From positions 124,001-188,000 of the forward strand of contig NZ_SBHZ01000001.1 of assembly GCF_004521985.1 (NCBI RefSeq): 64,000 nt of DNA, in the 5' to 3' direction. A model generated the notes under the pieces. It saw only the letters and a program-made list of their open reading frames with translations. It ran no database searches and had not been told where the DNA came from. Source of the stretch: Ectopseudomonas khazarica. GTDB lineage: Bacteria; Pseudomonadota; Gammaproteobacteria; Pseudomonadales; Pseudomonadaceae. Made by a program: the position numbers and the translations under genes. Below are positions 61,974 to 64,000 of the stretch, one piece after another (position 1 is the stretch's first letter; every line of letters begins with the position of its first letter).

Positions 61974-62938
61974 GTGTTGCCCTTTCTAATGTACCTGGCG
62001 AGCTGCACGCGGAAATCGCCGCCTATCTCGATATGGTCGACGAGGGCCGGCGGGCAGGGCGGCCGGCTCCCCATGAGTTGCCGGTGGCACAGGCGCGTGC
62101 CGAGTTCGAGGCCGCTTCGCGCAGCCTGCCACCATTCGCTCCGCCCTGTACCGTGGAGCAAGTCTCGCCGCAGGTGCGCCATGGTCATCTGGCGGCAAGG
62201 CTGTATCGGCCGGAGCAGGCCGGTGCGGCGCTGCCAGTGCTGATCTATCTGCATGGCGGCGGTTATTGCATCGGCAGCCTGGACTCGCACGATGCGATCT
62301 GTCGGCAATTGACCATCAGCGCGCAGTGCGCGGTATTGGCGCTGGACTATCGACTGGCGCCGGAGCATCCCTTTCCCGCTGCCCTGGAGGACGTGCGCGA
62401 TACCTGGGACTGGCTGCAAGAAGGCGGTTTGGCGCTGGGCCTGGACCCGGCACGCGTGGCCCTGGGGGGGGACAGTGCTGGCGCGACCCTGGCCAGCGTG
62501 GTTTGTGCCGAGCTGGCTGCCACGCAGGAGGCAAAGCCCTGCGCGCAACTGCTGTTCTATCCGGCGGTGGACGCCCGCCAGACCAGTGAATCCCAGGAGT
62601 TGTTTGCCGAAGGGCATCTGCTGGAGAGCGCGACACTGGCCTGGTTCTACCAGCACTATGCAGAACAGCCGGCGCAGCGCCGTGACTGGCGTTGCTCGCC
62701 GTTGCTGGCTGAGGGGCAATTGCGTGGCAGTGCGCCGGCTCTTCTGCTGATCGCCGAGTTCGACCCTTTGCTGGATGAGGGCCTGGCTTATGCCGAGCAT
62801 TTGCGCGAGCAGGGTGTGGTCGTGCAGAGCCGGCTATGCCGTGGCATGACCCATGACTTCCTGCGTATGGCCGGGCTGGTGCCGGAGGTGCTGGAGCACT
62901 ACGAGCAGGCGGCAGCGTTTCTGCGACGCTACTGGTAG
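61970..62938 (+). CDS. HSL-family (family IV) esterase / alpha-beta hydrolase
   Basis: A 322-residue esterase of the hormone-sensitive-lipase family. It has the oxyanion motif HGGGYCIGS, the nucleophile motif GGDSAGA, an acid in EFDPLLDEG and the histidine in MTHDF near the C-terminus. There is no signal peptide, so it acts in the cytoplasm. The ATG at 61970 overlaps the NRPS 2 stop, so it is translationally coupled. It may release or trim the NRPS product (for example removing an acyl chain or hydrolysing the last thioester) or open an imported ferric-siderophore; all three are inference. It is not related by motif to the IroE/Fes enterobactin esterases. Confidence 0.87.
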   Translation: MSVALSNVPGELHAEIAAYLDMVDEGRRAGRPAPHELPVAQARAEFEAASRSLPPFAPPCTVEQVSPQVRHGHLAARLYRPEQAGAALPVLIYLHGGGYCIGSLDSHDAICRQLTISAQCAVLALDYRLAPEHPFPAALEDVRDTWDWLQEGGLALGLDPARVALGGDSAGATLASVVCAELAATQEAKPCAQLLFYPAVDARQTSESQELFAEGHLLESATLAWFYQHYAEQPAQRRDWRCSPLLAEGQLRGSAPALLLIAEFDPLLDEGLAYAEHLREQGVVVQSRLCRGMTHDFLRMAGLVPEVLEHYEQAAAFLRRYW

Positions 62939-62958
62939 GGCGTATCGATCAAAGAGAA

Positions 62959-62981
62959 ACTGGTGCGCTGTGCGCACCAGT
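62959..62981 (-). terminator. Hairpin between esterase and permease genes
   Basis: A perfect 10-bp stem actggtgcgc/gcgcaccagt with a 3-base loop between convergent genes. On the minus strand it is followed by TTTCTCTTTG, so it most likely terminates the permease transcript and may also act on the plus strand. Confidence 0.75.
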
Positions 62982-62994
62982 CGTTGACGATGTG

Positions 62995-64000
62995 CTAGCC
63001 ACGGCGTTCGCGCTGCATCAGCCAAAGGAAGTATGGGCAGCCAATGAACGCGGCCAGCAGCCCGGCGGAAACCGGCCATGGATAAGCCAGGTTCCGCCCC
63101 AGCCAGTCGGCCAACAGCATGATCAGTGCACCGGCGCCAGCGCTTAGCAGGAGCTGCGGTAGCGCACGGTGTACGCCGAGATGGCGGGCGATATGCGGTG
63201 CGATCAAGCCGACGAAGCTCAGGGGACCGACCATCAGGGTGGCAGCGGCGGTGAGCAGTGCGGCCAGCAGCAGGATCCCCAGATGGCTGGCGCGCAGGCG
63301 CAGGCCGAGTGCTGCCGCCGTACCGTTACCCAGGCCGAGCAGATCGAGTGGGCGTGCCAGTAGTAACGCAGCGGCGCCCAGCAGCATGGTCAGGATCACG
63401 GCGGTCGTGGCAGCATTGGCATCGACCTGATAGGTCGAACCGGTCATCCAGCTCATCAACGCGGTCATGCGTGGGTCACCACTGGCCATCAACAGGGTGC
63501 TCAGCGCGCCCATCAGGGTGGTCAGGCACACGCCGGTGAGCAGCAAACGCTCCGGGCTGAAGGCGCTGCGCCAGGCGAACCAGAGCAGAACTGCGAGGGT
63601 CAGCAAGGCGCCAAGGCTGGCTGCCGGCAGCATCAGCGCCTGCGGCTGCGGTACCAATAGGAACAGCACCAGCACGCCCAGCGCCGCACCTGAGCTGGCA
63701 CCCAACACCTCCGGGCTGGCCATGGGGTTACCGGTCAGGCGTTGCACCAACAGCCCGGCCATGGCCAGCATGGCGCCGGCGGCCAGTGCACCGAACACAC
63801 GCGGCAAGCGCCAGTGCAGCTCGCCAAGCTCGGCCCACTGCCATCCGTACAGCCCTTTGGCCAAAAACACGGCAGGTATCAGCAGCATGATCAGCAACCC
63901 GGCAACCAGCAGAATTGGCCGCCACGGATGATCCGTTGGTCGTCCCAGGCTCGTTCTGTGCGGCTGGATACCGCCGCTGCGCTGGCGCGCCAGCAGCCAG
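62995..64000 (-). CDS. Second FhuB/FecCD-type permease (5' part outside window)
   Basis: The C-terminal part of another ferric-siderophore ABC permease. The visible 334 codons remain open through the right edge. They contain one whole FecCD domain (LPRVFGALAAGAMLAMAGLL, NPMASPEVLGASSGAALG, GPLSFVGLIAPHIARHLG, ending in the WLMQRERRG tail) preceded by a hydrophilic linker (ARQRSGGIQPHRTSLGRPTD) like the one joining the two halves of FhuB. So it is probably a second fused permease and not a single-domain FecC/FecD. A TTG at 63897 could serve as a start only if the protein were a truncated single domain. Direction and position suggest a second uptake operon extending beyond the window, possibly for the NRPS siderophore. 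Confidence 0.85.
   Translation of the reverse strand, partial: WLLARQRSGGIQPHRTSLGRPTDHPWRPILLVAGLLIMLLIPAVFLAKGLYGWQWAELGELHWRLPRVFGALAAGAMLAMAGLLVQRLTGNPMASPEVLGASSGAALGVLVLFLLVPQPQALMLPAASLGALLTLAVLLWFAWRSAFSPERLLLTGVCLTTLMGALSTLLMASGDPRMTALMSWMTGSTYQVDANAATTAVILTMLLGAAALLLARPLDLLGLGNGTAAALGLRLRASHLGILLLAALLTAAATLMVGPLSFVGLIAPHIARHLGVHRALPQLLLSAGAGALIMLLADWLGRNLAYPWPVSAGLLAAFIGCPYFLWLMQRERRG

Noticed and set aside
24104..64000. Insertion sequences, integrase genes, CRISPR arrays or att repeats bounding the siderophore locus
   Set aside because: None seen in either strand; the only long repeat is the A-domain duplication.

Overview
The window looks like a chromosomal segment of a high-GC gammaproteobacterium of the genus Pseudomonas. 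The alginate gene order, the metR/metE pair, the FhuB-type permeases and the pyoverdine-like style of the NRPS modules all point that way. The P. mendocina/oleovorans branch (Ectopseudomonas) is my best guess, but that is inference from gene content and not from a comparison. There are two parts: a mostly core-like left part (1-24.1 kb) and an iron-acquisition locus that fills the rest (24.4-64 kb) and runs off the right edge.

Left part. The start of an alginate operon lies on the minus strand: algD, an algA-type bifunctional mannose-1-P guanylyltransferase/isomerase inserted early in the operon, alg8, alg44 and a truncated algK. A long AT-rich region precedes algD. Next come a minus-strand TetR / membrane fusion protein / RND efflux operon with a paired palindromic operator, the divergent metR-metE pair with a MetR box, an exported alpha/beta hydrolase, a small hypothetical gene, a DMT-family transporter, and an amino-acid catabolism group (Lrp-type regulator, fused indolepyruvate ferredoxin oxidoreductase, leucine-dehydrogenase-like enzyme). 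A tRNA-Arg(CCT) marks the boundary to the iron locus.

Iron locus. A Fur-box-preceded operon encodes an alcaligin-like NRPS-independent siderophore (NIS) pathway: N-hydroxylase, MFS exporter, GNAT acyltransferase, IucA/IucC synthetase, Rieske oxygenase and TonB receptor. Facing it are a binding protein, a fused FhuB-like permease and an FhuF-type ferric-siderophore reductase, and then an ECF sigma factor with its own Fur box. Downstream is a second system that looks like an acyl-peptide siderophore assembly line: MbtH protein, type II thioesterase, SyrP-like aspartate beta-hydroxylase, two NRPSs (4261 and 3030 aa) and an HSL-family esterase. I read the NRPS domains as FAAL-T / C-A-T / C-A(Asp)-T-E / C-A(Ser)-T // C-A(Ser)-T-E / C-A-T-E. 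The predicted product is fatty acyl-X-D-(beta-OH)Asp-L-Ser-D-Ser-D-X, where X is a basic residue such as (hydroxy)ornithine or lysine. A second FhuB-like permease is cut by the right edge.

How it fits together (inference). Iron starvation relieves Fur repression of the N-hydroxylase operon, the reductase/uptake operon and the sigma gene, and the sigma factor would then switch on the NRPS operon. Only one N-hydroxylase is visible, so it either serves both pathways or the NRPS pathway draws on an enzyme outside the window.
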